Assembly (NCBI GenBank): GCA_913047695.1
Contig: CAJWUI010000006.1
Coordinates: 1 to 64,000 of the forward strand
Direction: 5' to 3'
Source: an uncultured Bacteroidota bacterium
GTDB taxonomy: Bacteria; Bacteroidota; Bacteroidia; Flavobacteriales; Flavobacteriaceae
DNA length: 64,000 nucleotides
This document shows positions 47,107-55,674 of the stretch, in pieces. The first letter of the stretch is position 1; each line of letters opens with the position of its first letter. A program made the position numbers and the translations under genes. The notes beneath the pieces were generated by a model that was not told the origin of the DNA, ran no database searches, and saw only the letters and a program-made list of their open reading frames with translations.

Positions 47107-48012
47107 TTAAATCGAAAAACTTTTAAGATCTTCAGACAGAATTACAGATTTAAAAACTTTAGTGGCCTCTTTATAAAAGTCCTCTTTATCACTATAACGA
47201 TTTGAATAATGTCCAAGCATAAGATTTTTCACATGTGCATCCTTTGCGATTTTAGCTGCTTGTAGTGCAGTGCTATGTTTAGTAATTTTCGCTAATTCAG
47301 AATGTTTTTCCAAAAAAGTAGACTCATGGTAAAGCAAATCTACACCTTTTATGAGTGGAATCAAATCAGGATTAAATGCTGTATCACTACAATAAGCGTA
47401 TTTTTTTGGTGAATCAGGTTCTAATGAAATTTCCTCATTATCCAGAAAAGTACCGTCATCTAATTCTATAGACTTTCCTTGTTGAATTTGAAGATAATGA
47501 TAATGTTCTAATTTGATACCTTTAATGGCATCTAGATTAATTTTTCGTTTTTTTGATGAGGTTATAAAAAGAAATCCGTTTGTATAAACTCTATGGTCAA
47601 GCGGAAGTGTTTTTACAGTCAAAAAATCATCTTTATATATAATTTCGCTTTTTTTTGATACTAATTCATGAAAATTAATAGGATACTCAGTCCATGATTT
47701 AGCTAATTTGAGTTGAAGTGTAATCACTTCCTTAATTCCTTTAGGACCATAAATATTTAAATCATCTTTTCGCCCTAATAGTCTGAGTGTACTTATTAAA
47801 CCAACTAGACCGTAAAAATGATCTCCATGCAAATGAGAAATAAAAATATGCTTTATTTTGAAAAATTTAACTTTTGCCTTACGTAACTGGATTTGAGTTC
47901 CTTCACCGCAATCAATAAGAAAAAGACTTTCGTTAATTCTCAATAACTGTGAGCTCGTATGATTATTTTCTCTAGGTGTTGCAGAATGACATCCTAAAAT
48001 TGTTAAATGCAT
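47107..48012 (-). CDS. rnz: Ribonuclease Z
   Basis: A 301-residue metallo-beta-lactamase-fold endoribonuclease that trims 3' ends of tRNA precursors. The zinc motif is ISHLHGDHFYGL (HxHxDH, about residues 59-70). DCGEGTQIQL near residue 34, YCSDTAFNPDLI (about 203-214), and a C-terminal His in LMLGHYSNRYSD complete the site. It matters here because the tRNA-Ser gene in this window lacks an encoded CCA, so precursors need 3' trimming. It lies 4 nt behind a small gene and 26 nt before pdxH. Confidence 0.94.
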   Translation of the reverse strand: MHLTILGCHSATPRENNHTSSQLLRINESLFLIDCGEGTQIQLRKAKVKFFKIKHIFISHLHGDHFYGLVGLISTLRLLGRKDDLNIYGPKGIKEVITLQLKLAKSWTEYPINFHELVSKKSEIIYKDDFLTVKTLPLDHRVYTNGFLFITSSKKRKINLDAIKGIKLEHYHYLQIQQGKSIELDDGTFLDNEEISLEPDSPKKYAYCSDTAFNPDLIPLIKGVDLLYHESTFLEKHSELAKITKHSTALQAAKIAKDAHVKNLMLGHYSNRYSDKEDFYKEATKVFKSVILSEDLKSFSI

Positions 48013-48016
48013 AATC

Positions 48017-48328
48017 TTAATAGTCTAAATCACGTTCTATACGCTCAAATGAAACAAAATCAAATGCTTCTTTTTTAGTTGGTACAAAATTGAAATCATA
48101 ATTGAATTTTACATCTGTTTCTGCAGAAATTATAATTACGAAACTTCTATTTATATTGCTTTGATGTACTGCAAGTTTTTTTAAAAACGATTCTTTAGGG
48201 ATAACTTTAGAGCAATTAATTATAAGGTCTGATTTTGTAATTATTAATTCATTAAATGCGAGATTTTTTTGAGAGTTAATTTCACAAAAATCGATATAAT
48301 TTATTTTTTCATTTATTTTTCTAATCAT
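48017..48328 (-). CDS. Small conserved protein between pyrB and rnz, function unknown
   Basis: A 103-residue soluble protein. The stretch NELIITKSDLIINCSKVIPKESFLKKLAVHQ followed by FVIIISAETDVKFNYDFNFVPTKKEAFDFVSFERIERDLDY alternates strands and helices; it could be a small STAS-like or alpha/beta fold, but no motif proves it. In flavobacterial genomes a protein of this kind is often found beside rnz and labelled 'ribonuclease Z' by neighbourhood; it has no metallo-beta-lactamase motif. Its start overlaps the pyrB end by 8 bp and its stop lies 4 nt before rnz, so it is part of the same transcript. Confidence 0.65.
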   Translation of the reverse strand: MIRKINEKINYIDFCEINSQKNLAFNELIITKSDLIINCSKVIPKESFLKKLAVHQSNINRSFVIIISAETDVKFNYDFNFVPTKKEAFDFVSFERIERDLDY

Positions 48329-49262
48329 TAGATTTTATATTCAATTTGGAACCTAAAAGATAAATAATTGCCATACGAATAGCTACACCATTTTCAACTT
48401 GATCCAAAATAATAGAATGACTTGAATCAGCAACGTCGCTAGATATCTCAACCCCTCTATTAATTGGGCCAGGATGTAAAATTATAATTTCTTTTTTTAA
48501 TTGTTTTATCCTTTCAAAATTTAAACCAAAATTTTGACTATACTCTCTATTTGAAGGAAAATAAACTGTCCCCATTCTCTCATTTTGAATACGAAGTATG
48601 TTTGCAGCGTCACACCAGTTCAGAACTGCATTTAAATTAGACGATACTGTTACTCCCATAGATTCAATGTGCTTTGGAATTAAAGATTTAGGACCGCAGA
48701 GTTTTACTTCTGCACCCATCATTTTCAGAGCATAAATATTTGAAAGAGCTACTCGCGAATGCATGATGTCACCTACAATTGCTACTCGCCTTCCTTTTAG
48801 ACTACCAAATTTTTCCGTAAGAGAATATACATCAAGTAGTGCTTGAGTTGGGTGCTCGTGTGTTCCATCTCCGGCATTAATTATACAGGCATTTAAATTT
48901 TTTGATAAAAAGTGAGCTGCTCCTGGATTTGGATGTCTTAAAATAATCATATCAACCTTCATAGCTAAAATATTTTTTACAGTATCTGATAAAGTCTCAC
49001 CTTTAGAAACTGAAGATAGACTCGCGGAAAAATTTATTATATCAGCAGAAAGCCTTTTTTCTGCAAGTTCGAAAGAAAGCTTGGTTCTAGTACTATTTTC
49101 AAAAAATAAATTTGCTATAGTAATATCTCTTAAACTAGGAACCTTTTTTATTGGACGATTAATCACTTCTTTAAATTGTGATGCAGTTTCGAAAATTAAA
49201 TTTAAGTCTTCAGATTTTAGATATTTTATTCCTAAAAGGTTTGATACACTTAGATTTTTCAT
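48321..49262 (-). CDS. pyrB: Aspartate carbamoyltransferase catalytic subunit
   Basis: A 313-residue enzyme for the first committed step of pyrimidine synthesis. Carbamoyl-phosphate loop FFENSTRTKLSFE (about residues 54-66), HPTQALLDVY (about 137-146), the RVAIVGDIMHSRVA segment (about 158-171) and LHPGPINRGVEI (about 261-272) are all present. No PyrI regulatory subunit is adjacent, so the enzyme is probably a homotrimer. It overlaps pyrR by 4 bp (ATGA) and the following small gene by 8 bp. Confidence 0.96.
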   Translation of the reverse strand: MKNLSVSNLLGIKYLKSEDLNLIFETASQFKEVINRPIKKVPSLRDITIANLFFENSTRTKLSFELAEKRLSADIINFSASLSSVSKGETLSDTVKNILAMKVDMIILRHPNPGAAHFLSKNLNACIINAGDGTHEHPTQALLDVYSLTEKFGSLKGRRVAIVGDIMHSRVALSNIYALKMMGAEVKLCGPKSLIPKHIESMGVTVSSNLNAVLNWCDAANILRIQNERMGTVYFPSNREYSQNFGLNFERIKQLKKEIIILHPGPINRGVEISSDVADSSHSIILDQVENGVAIRMAIIYLLGSKLNIKSND

Positions 49263-49801
49263 TCACTATTTTTCTCAAGATATACAATATTTTTAGCTGA
49301 GTTTTTTGACCATATTACTCTAACTTTATCTCCTTGTAAAGCATCTACTTGTGCACCCAAATAATCAGGTTGTATGGGTAAATGACGACTAAAACGTCTA
49401 TCAATAAGAACTAATAATTCAATAGAGTTTGGTCTACCATAAGTGTCAATTGCAGTTAATGCAGAGCGAATACTTCTACCAGTATATAAAACATCATCAA
49501 TAAATACCACATCCATTCCTTCCACTGATTGGTTCATTTCAGTTTTATTTGCATTTAAGGGTTTTTCGTTTCTCCTATAATCGTCACGGAAAAAAGTTGT
49601 ATCCAACTTTCCAAGCTTTAGGTTTATAAAGCCTTGCTGATTTAACAATTTAACTAAACGCTCTAGGAGTAATGTTCCTCTTGGTTGAAGTCCAACTAAT
49701 ATTGTTTTTGAAAAATCGCCATGCTTTTCTTTAAGTTGACAACACAATCTTCTAAGTATAATCTCTATTTTTTTTTCATTAAGTAGTATCCTAGAAGTCA
49801 T
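49259..49801 (-). CDS. pyrR: PyrR bifunctional regulator / uracil phosphoribosyltransferase
   Basis: A 180-residue phosphoribosyltransferase-fold protein. The PRPP loop is VVFIDDVLYTGRSIRSAL (about residues 95-112), with LVGLQPRGTLLLERL (about 35-49) and LLVLIDRRFSRHLPIQPDYLG near the C-terminus. In Bacillota PyrR represses pyr genes by binding a leader RNA. Here the leader before pyrR is only about 10-15 nt, too short for a PyrR attenuator, so any regulation by RNA binding is not evident. First gene of an eight-gene minus-strand run with a putative promoter box at 49818-49825. Confidence 0.93.
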   Translation of the reverse strand: MTSRILLNEKKIEIILRRLCCQLKEKHGDFSKTILVGLQPRGTLLLERLVKLLNQQGFINLKLGKLDTTFFRDDYRRNEKPLNANKTEMNQSVEGMDVVFIDDVLYTGRSIRSALTAIDTYGRPNSIELLVLIDRRFSRHLPIQPDYLGAQVDALQGDKVRVIWSKNSAKNIVYLEKNSE

Positions 49802-49817
49802 TTATAACGATATATAA

Positions 49818-49825
49818 CAAAAGTA
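49818..49825 (-). promoter_or_regulatory. Probable -7 box of the pyrR...ppx operon
   Basis: TACTTTTG on the minus strand fits TAnnTTTG and lies 17 nt before the pyrR ATG. The triplet 19 nt upstream is TTT inside the T-run of a terminator, so the -33 match is weak. Confidence 0.5.
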
Positions 49826-49841
49826 TTGTTTTCTTGAGTAT

Positions 49842-49875
49842 AAAAAAAAACCCTTTTGAGTAAGGGTCTTTTTTA
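49842..49875. terminator. Bidirectional terminator between rpsA and pyrR
   Basis: ACCCTT (49850-49855) pairs with AAGGGT (49862-49867) around a 6-nt loop. On the minus strand the stem is followed by nine Ts (49850-49842), which ends rpsA. On the plus strand it is followed by CTTTTTT, so it could also block antisense transcripts. Confidence 0.8.
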
Positions 49876-49899
49876 TGATAATTGAATGTCAAAGTGTTA

Positions 49900-52131
49900 T
49901 TACTTATCATCTATTTTTTCTTTTAAGTTCGCAAGAGCATCAAGGTCTCCAAGGGTTGCCTTATCAGAATTTTTTGATAAAGTTTTAGCTATTGCTTTTT
50001 TGTTGTTTTTTAATTCTTTGTCTCTAAAAACTGCTGTATGTGATGCCACGACTCTTTTGAAATCTTTATTAAACTCAATTATTTTAAAAGTTGCTTTTTC
50101 ACCTTTATTAAGCTTTGATCCATCTTCCTTTTCCATATGTCGAAGTGGAACAAAAGCAGTAATGTCCTCGTTAAATTGAATTGTAGAGCCTTTATCTAAA
50201 ACCTCAAAAATTTCAGCCTCGTGTATCGAATTTAATTCAAAATCTTTTTCATACTTATCCCATGGGTTGTCCTTTGTGTGTTTATGACCTAAACTCAATT
50301 TACGCCCCTCAACATCTAATTCAAGAACTATAACATCAATTTTCTCTCCAAGAGTTAAAACTTCAGATGGGTGTTTAACTTTTTTAGTCCAAGACAAATC
50401 TGATATGTAAACTAAACCATCAATACCTTCTTCTAACTCAATAAATACTCCAAAATTAGTGAAGTTTCTAACTAGTCCCGTGTGCTTGGATCCTAAAGGG
50501 TATTTTGAAGTGATATCAGTCCAGGGGTCTGGTGTGATCTGTTTTATTCCAAGGGACATTTTTCGTGATTCTCTATCAAGAGATAAAACAACAGCATCAA
50601 CTTCATCACCTACTTTAACAAAATCTTGAGCAGAACGCAAGTGAGTTGACCAGGACATTTCAGAAACATGTATAAGCCCTTCAACACCTTCTTCGATTTC
50701 AACAAAAGCTCCATAATCTGCAATTATAACAACTTTACCTTTAACTTTGTCTCCTTCTTTTAAGTCCGCAGAGAGTTTATCCCATGGATGATCACTTAAT
50801 TGTTTGAGGCCTAATTGGATACGCGACTTATTATCATCAAAATCAAGGATTACCACGTTTAATTTTTGATCTAACTCCAGAATTTCACTAGGATGGTTAA
50901 TTCTGCTCCATGACAGGTCAGTAATATGGATAAGCCCGTCAACACCGCCAAGATCAATAAATACTCCGTATGAAGTTATATTCTTTACAACACCCTCAAG
51001 GACTTGACCTTTTTCCAGTTGACCAATAATTTCTTTCTTTTGTTCTTCGATGTCAGCTTCAATTAGAGCTTTGTGTGATACAACAACATTTTTGAATTCA
51101 TGATTAATTTTAACCACTTTAAATTCCATAGTTTTATTAACATATTGATCATAATCTCTAATAGGTTTAACATCAATTTGTGATCCAGGTAAAAAAGCTT
51201 CAATCCCAAAAACATCCACAATCATTCCCCCCTTAGTCCTACATTTAACAAATCCACTGACAATTTCAGAGTTATCATGTGCATTATTAACCCGATCCCA
51301 AGCTTTGATTACTCTTGCTTTTCTGTGAGAAAGAACTAACTGACCTGTTCTATCTTCGCGTGTATCAACGATTACCTCAACTTTGTCTCCTATTTTCAAA
51401 TCAGGATTATATCTAAATTCATTTAGAGAGATCACTCCTTCAGACTTTGCATTAATGTCTATAATAGCTTCTCTATCGGTCATATAGACAACTTTACCCT
51501 CTAAAACATCTTCATCTGATGTATCTACAAAGTTTTCTTTGACAAGTTTTTCAAATTCGTCAAGCTGCTTTTCGTCAATTAACTCAATACCTTCAGCATA
51601 ATTATGCCAATTAAAATTGTCTAAAAACTCTGATTTTTGTTTAGCATTAGAATTCGAAGACTTTTTATTGAGCGTATTATTTGTTAAGTTAATTTCTGGA
51701 ATTTGCTGAAGCGGTTCTTCCTTGGCTAATGTCTTTTTTATGGTTGTTAATTTCGTAACTGCCTTTTTTGTAGTTGTTGATTTGGCTACAGCTTTTTTTG
51801 TTGCTGTTGACTTAGATGCTACCTTCTTTGTGGTTGTTGGTTTAGCCACAGCTTTTTTTCTTGCAGTTGTATTAGATGATCTTTTTTTTGAAGTTGTTGA
51901 TTTGGCCGCAGCTTTTTTTGTTGATGTTGGTTTAGAAGCTGTTTTTTTTGAAGTTGTCGATTTGGCCGCAGCTTTTTTTGTTGATGTTGGTTTAGAAGCT
52001 GTTTTTTTTGAAGTTGTCGATTTGGCCGCAGCTTTTTTTGTTGCTGTTGGTTTAGACGCTGCCTTTTTTGTAGTTGATACTTTGGATGTTACTTTATTTG
52101 TAACTTTGGGTTGAGACGGTTTTTTAGCCAT
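49900..52131 (-). CDS. rpsA: 30S ribosomal protein S1 with long basic N-terminal repeat extension
   Basis: A 743-residue protein. Residues 211 to about 690 carry six S1 (OB-fold) domains: EGKVVYMTDREAIIDINAKSEG, SGFVKCRTKGGMIVDVFG, EGVVKNITSYGVFIDLGG, KGKVVIIADYGAFVEIEEG, TGLVRNFTNFGVFIELEEG and EAEIFEVLDKGSTIQF begin them. S1 binds mRNA and helps it dock on the 30S subunit. Unusually, residues of about 21-140 are twelve decapeptides of the type TKKAAAKSTT, coded by six 60-bp DNA repeats; this looks like histone H1-type basic tails. Bacteroidota mRNAs generally lack a strong Shine-Dalgarno, so S1 is expected to matter more; the tail may add RNA binding, which is inferred. Confidence 0.94.
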   Translation of the reverse strand: MAKKPSQPKVTNKVTSKVSTTKKAASKPTATKKAAAKSTTSKKTASKPTSTKKAAAKSTTSKKTASKPTSTKKAAAKSTTSKKRSSNTTARKKAVAKPTTTKKVASKSTATKKAVAKSTTTKKAVTKLTTIKKTLAKEEPLQQIPEINLTNNTLNKKSSNSNAKQKSEFLDNFNWHNYAEGIELIDEKQLDEFEKLVKENFVDTSDEDVLEGKVVYMTDREAIIDINAKSEGVISLNEFRYNPDLKIGDKVEVIVDTREDRTGQLVLSHRKARVIKAWDRVNNAHDNSEIVSGFVKCRTKGGMIVDVFGIEAFLPGSQIDVKPIRDYDQYVNKTMEFKVVKINHEFKNVVVSHKALIEADIEEQKKEIIGQLEKGQVLEGVVKNITSYGVFIDLGGVDGLIHITDLSWSRINHPSEILELDQKLNVVILDFDDNKSRIQLGLKQLSDHPWDKLSADLKEGDKVKGKVVIIADYGAFVEIEEGVEGLIHVSEMSWSTHLRSAQDFVKVGDEVDAVVLSLDRESRKMSLGIKQITPDPWTDITSKYPLGSKHTGLVRNFTNFGVFIELEEGIDGLVYISDLSWTKKVKHPSEVLTLGEKIDVIVLELDVEGRKLSLGHKHTKDNPWDKYEKDFELNSIHEAEIFEVLDKGSTIQFNEDITAFVPLRHMEKEDGSKLNKGEKATFKIIEFNKDFKRVVASHTAVFRDKELKNNKKAIAKTLSKNSDKATLGDLDALANLKEKIDDK
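51721..52080 (-). repeat. Six tandem 60-bp repeats inside rpsA
   Basis: The DNA repeats with a 60-bp period from 51721 to 52080. The units at 51901-51960 and 51961-52020 are identical, and the match continues into the next unit to 52043. The outer units diverge. Each unit codes two decapeptides of Lys/Ala/Ser/Thr. Confidence 0.95.
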
Positions 52132-52160
52132 TTCATATTATTTTGTATTCCACCCCGCAG

Positions 52161-52225
52161 GAAAAACCTCAATTACTCGGATAGAAGATGTTTGTAAAAT
52201 ATTAATTGCTCTCGGTTTTTCTATC
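52161..52225 (-). promoter_or_regulatory. Foldable 5' leader of rpsA with two competing pairings
   Basis: Between the promoter and the rpsA start the transcript can form GAAAAACC/GGTTTTTC (52221-52214 with 52168-52161, 8 bp) plus an inner CAATTA/TAATTG (52208-52203 with 52175-52170). An alternative is GATAGAA/TTCTATC (52225-52219 with 52186-52180), which uses three bases of the first stem and so excludes it. The first pairing ends about 29 nt before the ATG. This looks like a cis-regulatory leader, but no known family is recognised. S1 repression of its own mRNA in E. coli is the precedent. Confidence 0.5.
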
Positions 52226-52239
52226 TAATTAAAAGCTTG

Positions 52240-52269
52240 CAAATATAATAGTAATAGATTGATATTCAA
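52240..52269 (-). promoter_or_regulatory. Bacteroidota-type promoter of rpsA
   Basis: On the minus strand TTG (52269-52267) is followed by exactly 19 nt and then TATATTTG (52247-52240), a full match to TTG-N19-TAnnTTTG. Transcription would start near 52233, leaving a leader of about 100 nt before rpsA. Confidence 0.82.
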
Positions 52270-52291
52270 ATAACAAAAGAGTTTTTTTAAT

Positions 52292-52981
52292 TTAGATTTT
52301 ATTTAATTTCTTTTTTATGTGCGACCACATTCTATTGTAAACATCGTCAATTGTTAGATCGCTTACATCAATTTTAACAGCATCTTCAGCCTTCACAAGA
52401 GGACTGCTTATTCTATCTGTGTCTAATTTATCTCTATTAATTAAGCTTTTCAAAACCTTTTCATAAGTCTCTTTATTATCCTTATTTCGTTGCTCAAAAT
52501 ACCTTCTCTTTGCTCTAACTTCGACATTTCCAACAAGAAAAAATTTACATTCTGCCTCTGGAAAGACAATAGTTCCTATATCTCTTCCATCCATAATAAT
52601 CCCTTTGTCTCTTCCAAATTCTTTTTGCAATTTTACTAAATAAGACCGAAGTTCAGGTATTTTTGCTAGTTTACTAACCTGATTTGTTACGTGAGGTTTT
52701 CTTATTTCAGAACTAACATTTTCGTTGTTTAAAAAAATTAATTGGCCATCTTCTATTGTTTTAAACTCAATTTTAATCTCTGACAGAGACTGAATAATTT
52801 TTTTTGGATTAAGATTATTTTTAGAATCTAACCTTAAAGCAAATAGTGTAGCTGCCCTGTACATTGAGCCAGAATCAATGTGAATATAATTGAGTGAATT
52901 TGACAGACGCTTCGCTATTGAGCTTTTTCCTGTAGCAGCAAAACCGTCTATGGCAATTATAATTTTTTGATGATTTGCCAT
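52292..52981 (-). CDS. cmk: Cytidylate kinase
   Basis: A 229-residue P-loop kinase that phosphorylates CMP and dCMP. P-loop IAIDGFAATGKSSIAKRLS (about residues 9-27), SLNYIHIDSGSMYRAAT (about 29-45), and GIIMDGRDIGTIVFPEA (about 128-144), then RAKRRYFEQRNKD are standard Cmk motifs. Length is normal. It lies 12 nt behind lon on the same strand; the next gene, rpsA, has its own promoter 52 nt downstream of the cmk stop. The cmk-rpsA neighbourhood is widespread in bacteria. Confidence 0.95.
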   Translation of the reverse strand: MANHQKIIIAIDGFAATGKSSIAKRLSNSLNYIHIDSGSMYRAATLFALRLDSKNNLNPKKIIQSLSEIKIEFKTIEDGQLIFLNNENVSSEIRKPHVTNQVSKLAKIPELRSYLVKLQKEFGRDKGIIMDGRDIGTIVFPEAECKFFLVGNVEVRAKRRYFEQRNKDNKETYEKVLKSLINRDKLDTDRISSPLVKAEDAVKIDVSDLTIDDVYNRMWSHIKKKLNKI

Positions 52982-52993
52982 AAATATTTGTAG

Positions 52994-55459
52994 TTAATAT
53001 TTAGTTGTAAGTAAATTTTTTGCTCCCCTGACCTTTTGGTTAGTAATTGAAATTTCAATTACATCTTTCATCTCTTTTACAAAGTGAAACTTGAGTCCTT
53101 TTAAATAAGATTGATTAATTTCTTCAACATCTTTTTTATTTTCCTCGCATATTATTATTTCCTTAATTTTTGAACGTTTAGCTGCAAGAATCTTTTCTTT
53201 TATTCCTCCAACTGGAAGTACTTTACCTCGAAGAGTAATCTCACCCGTCATGGCTAAATTCTTTTTTACCCTCCTTTGAGTAAGTAGCGATACTAATGAA
53301 GTTAACATGGTAATTCCTGCACTTGGCCCATCTTTAGGTGTTGCACCTTCAGGGACATGAATGTGATAATTATAATTTTCAAAATTAAATTCTGAAATAC
53401 CTAATTGGCTCTTGTTTGCTTTGATATACTCCATTGCGATAGTAGCCGACTCTTTCATAATTTTACCTAAATTTCCAGTTATGCTTAAGTTTCCTTTACC
53501 AGGTGAAATGGCAGACTCAATGAAAAGTATGTCTCCTCCTACTGCGGTCCAAGCTAGTCCAGTCACAACACCAGCAACATAATTATTCTCATAAATATCT
53601 CTATACACTTTTGGTGGACCAAGAATTTTTTTTAGGTCTTTAATCTCTGGATTGTAATTATAATCTTGGTTCATAGCTAACGATTTTGCAGCAAAACGAA
53701 CTGCCTTAGCAACTTGTTTTTCTAAAGCTCTTACACCAGATTCACGTGTGTAGCATTCTGTGATTCTTTCCAAAACAGATCTTTTTAACTTTAAATGCTT
53801 TCTTCCCATACCGTGCTCCTTGAGTTGCTTTGGCAATAAAAATTTCTGTGCGATAGATGTTTTTTCTTCTAAAGTGTAACCACTAACATTTATCATTTCC
53901 ATTCTATCTCTTAATGGCCTACTAATAGTTTCTAAACTATTTGCAGTTGCAATGAACATTACTTTAGAAAGGTCATAACCCATTTCCAAGAAATTATCAT
54001 AGAAATCAGTATTTTGCTCAGGATCTAAAACTTCAAGTAATGCTGAGGCTGGATCGCCTTGGAAACTTGCTGCGATTTTATCAATTTCATCTAAAACAAA
54101 AACTGGATTTGAGGTTCCAGCTTTTTTTAAATTTTGTAATATTCTCCCAGGAAGAGCACCAATGTATGTTTTTCTATGTCCTCTTATTTCAGCCTCGTCT
54201 CTCATACCACCAAGTGAAATCCGTACATATTTTCTCCCTAATGCTTCGGCAATTGATTTCCCTAAGGAAGTCTTTCCTACGCCAGGGGGTCCAAATAAAC
54301 AAAGAATAGGTGATTTCATATCATTTCTAAGTTTAAGAACAGCTAAATATTCAAGTACTCTTTTTTTTACTTCGTCTAATCCAAAGTGATCTCTGTTGAG
54401 AATTTTTTCAGCACGTTTTAAATCAAAATTATCTTTTGAAAACTCATTCCAAGGAAGATCTAAAAACAGATCTAGATAATTTCTTTGAATTGAATACTCA
54501 GCAACTTGAGGGTTCATTCGTTGCATTTTAATCAATTCTTTATCAAAATGATTTTTTACCTCAATATTCCAATTTTTGTTTTTTGCTTTTACTTTCATTT
54601 CCTCAACCTCTTCTTCATACGATACACCTCCCAATTCCTCTTGAATGGTTTTCATTTGTTGGTGTAAATAATATTCACGTTGTTGAGAATCTATTTCTGA
54701 GCGAACACGAGATTGAATATCATTTTTTAATGCAAGTTTTTGATACTCCTCGTTCATATATTTCAAACACATAATAGCCCTCTGAAATAAATCTAATTCA
54801 GAAAGAATTTTTTGTTTTTCAACTACATTAACGTTCATATTTGATGCTACAAAATTTATCAAAAATGATGGTGTCTGAATATTCTTAATGGCAAAAGAAG
54901 CTTCAGAAGGAATGTTTGGGTTCTCATTTATTATTTGCAATGCTAAATCTTTGATTGAGTCAATTGTTGCTGTAAATTTTTTATCATTTTTTTTGGAAAA
55001 ATTTTCTTTGACAGATTCAATATATGCCTTCATGTAGGGCTTATCCTCAACAACATTTTTAATTTTAAATCGTTTTTTCCCTTGTATTATTATCGTAGTA
55101 TTACCATCTGGCATCTTTAAAACTCGTAAAATTTGTGCGACTGTCCCAATTTTATAGATATCTTCAAGGTTGGGATTTTCAACAGATTCATTTTGCTGAG
55201 CAACTACACCAATAATTTTATTTGTTGAATTTGCATCTTTAATCAACCTAATCGATTTATCTCTTCCAGCTGTGATTGGTATCACTACGCCAGGAAATAA
55301 AACCGTATTTCGAAGTGGTAAAATTGGAACAATATCTGGGAGAGATTCACTTTCGAGTGCTTCTTCATCCTCAGTACTCATTAATGGTATTAAATCGGCT
55401 TCTGATTCAATGTCTTGGAGTGACAAATTGTCAATATTTCCTAAAAAAGATTCACTCAT
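52994..55459 (-). CDS. lon: ATP-dependent Lon protease
   Basis: An 821-residue AAA+ protease. Order: LON substrate-binding domain (about residues 40-240, [19 protein letters not shown]), helical region, AAA+ domain with Walker [17 protein letters not shown] near residue 390 and Walker [10 protein letters not shown], and C-terminal Ser-Lys protease with catalytic Ser in [10 protein letters not shown] (about residue 713) and Lys in [12 protein letters not shown]. It degrades misfolded and regulatory proteins in the cytoplasm. It precedes cmk by 12 nt. The 215-bp stretch upstream to the MFS gene holds no gene that I can support. Confidence 0.96.
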   Translation of the reverse strand: MSESFLGNIDNLSLQDIESEADLIPLMSTEDEEALESESLPDIVPILPLRNTVLFPGVVIPITAGRDKSIRLIKDANSTNKIIGVVAQQNESVENPNLEDIYKIGTVAQILRVLKMPDGNTTIIIQGKKRFKIKNVVEDKPYMKAYIESVKENFSKKNDKKFTATIDSIKDLALQIINENPNIPSEASFAIKNIQTPSFLINFVASNMNVNVVEKQKILSELDLFQRAIMCLKYMNEEYQKLALKNDIQSRVRSEIDSQQREYYLHQQMKTIQEELGGVSYEEEVEEMKVKAKNKNWNIEVKNHFDKELIKMQRMNPQVAEYSIQRNYLDLFLDLPWNEFSKDNFDLKRAEKILNRDHFGLDEVKKRVLEYLAVLKLRNDMKSPILCLFGPPGVGKTSLGKSIAEALGRKYVRISLGGMRDEAEIRGHRKTYIGALPGRILQNLKKAGTSNPVFVLDEIDKIAASFQGDPASALLEVLDPEQNTDFYDNFLEMGYDLSKVMFIATANSLETISRPLRDRMEMINVSGYTLEEKTSIAQKFLLPKQLKEHGMGRKHLKLKRSVLERITECYTRESGVRALEKQVAKAVRFAAKSLAMNQDYNYNPEIKDLKKILGPPKVYRDIYENNYVAGVVTGLAWTAVGGDILFIESAISPGKGNLSITGNLGKIMKESATIAMEYIKANKSQLGISEFNFENYNYHIHVPEGATPKDGPSAGITMLTSLVSLLTQRRVKKNLAMTGEITLRGKVLPVGGIKEKILAAKRSKIKEIIICEENKKDVEEINQSYLKGLKFHFVKEMKDVIEISITNQKVRGAKNLLTTKY

Positions 55460-55674
55460 TGGATTTTATAAGTCGTTTTGTCATATTATAACTCTAATTC
55501 TAATAAATGCCATAAAACAATCAAATGTCTATTCCATTTCAAATTATATAATACATATAGTCAATAGTTGTGCCATTAATTTTGTTGAGATCAGTTTAAA
55601 ATTTATTTGATGACTAACTAATTTGTCAACAAAAAATCTTAATAAATAAAAATCTGAAATAACTTTTTATTTAA
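55460..55674. other. Intergenic region between lon and the MFS gene
   Basis: A 215-bp AT-rich gap holding the lon promoter. TATAATTTG near 55542 on the minus strand is one base off the -7 consensus, with TTG further upstream. Nothing else is supported here. Confidence 0.4.

Noticed and set aside
51721-52080. Regular 60-bp repeats as a possible CRISPR array
   Set aside because: The units are contiguous with no unique spacers and code protein repeats in frame.
51722-52114. 130-residue hydrophobic, repetitive plus-strand frame (FFVxVDLAAAFF repeats)
   Set aside because: It is the reverse complement of the Lys/Ala/Thr repeats of rpsA; the repeat makes the antisense frame open by necessity.
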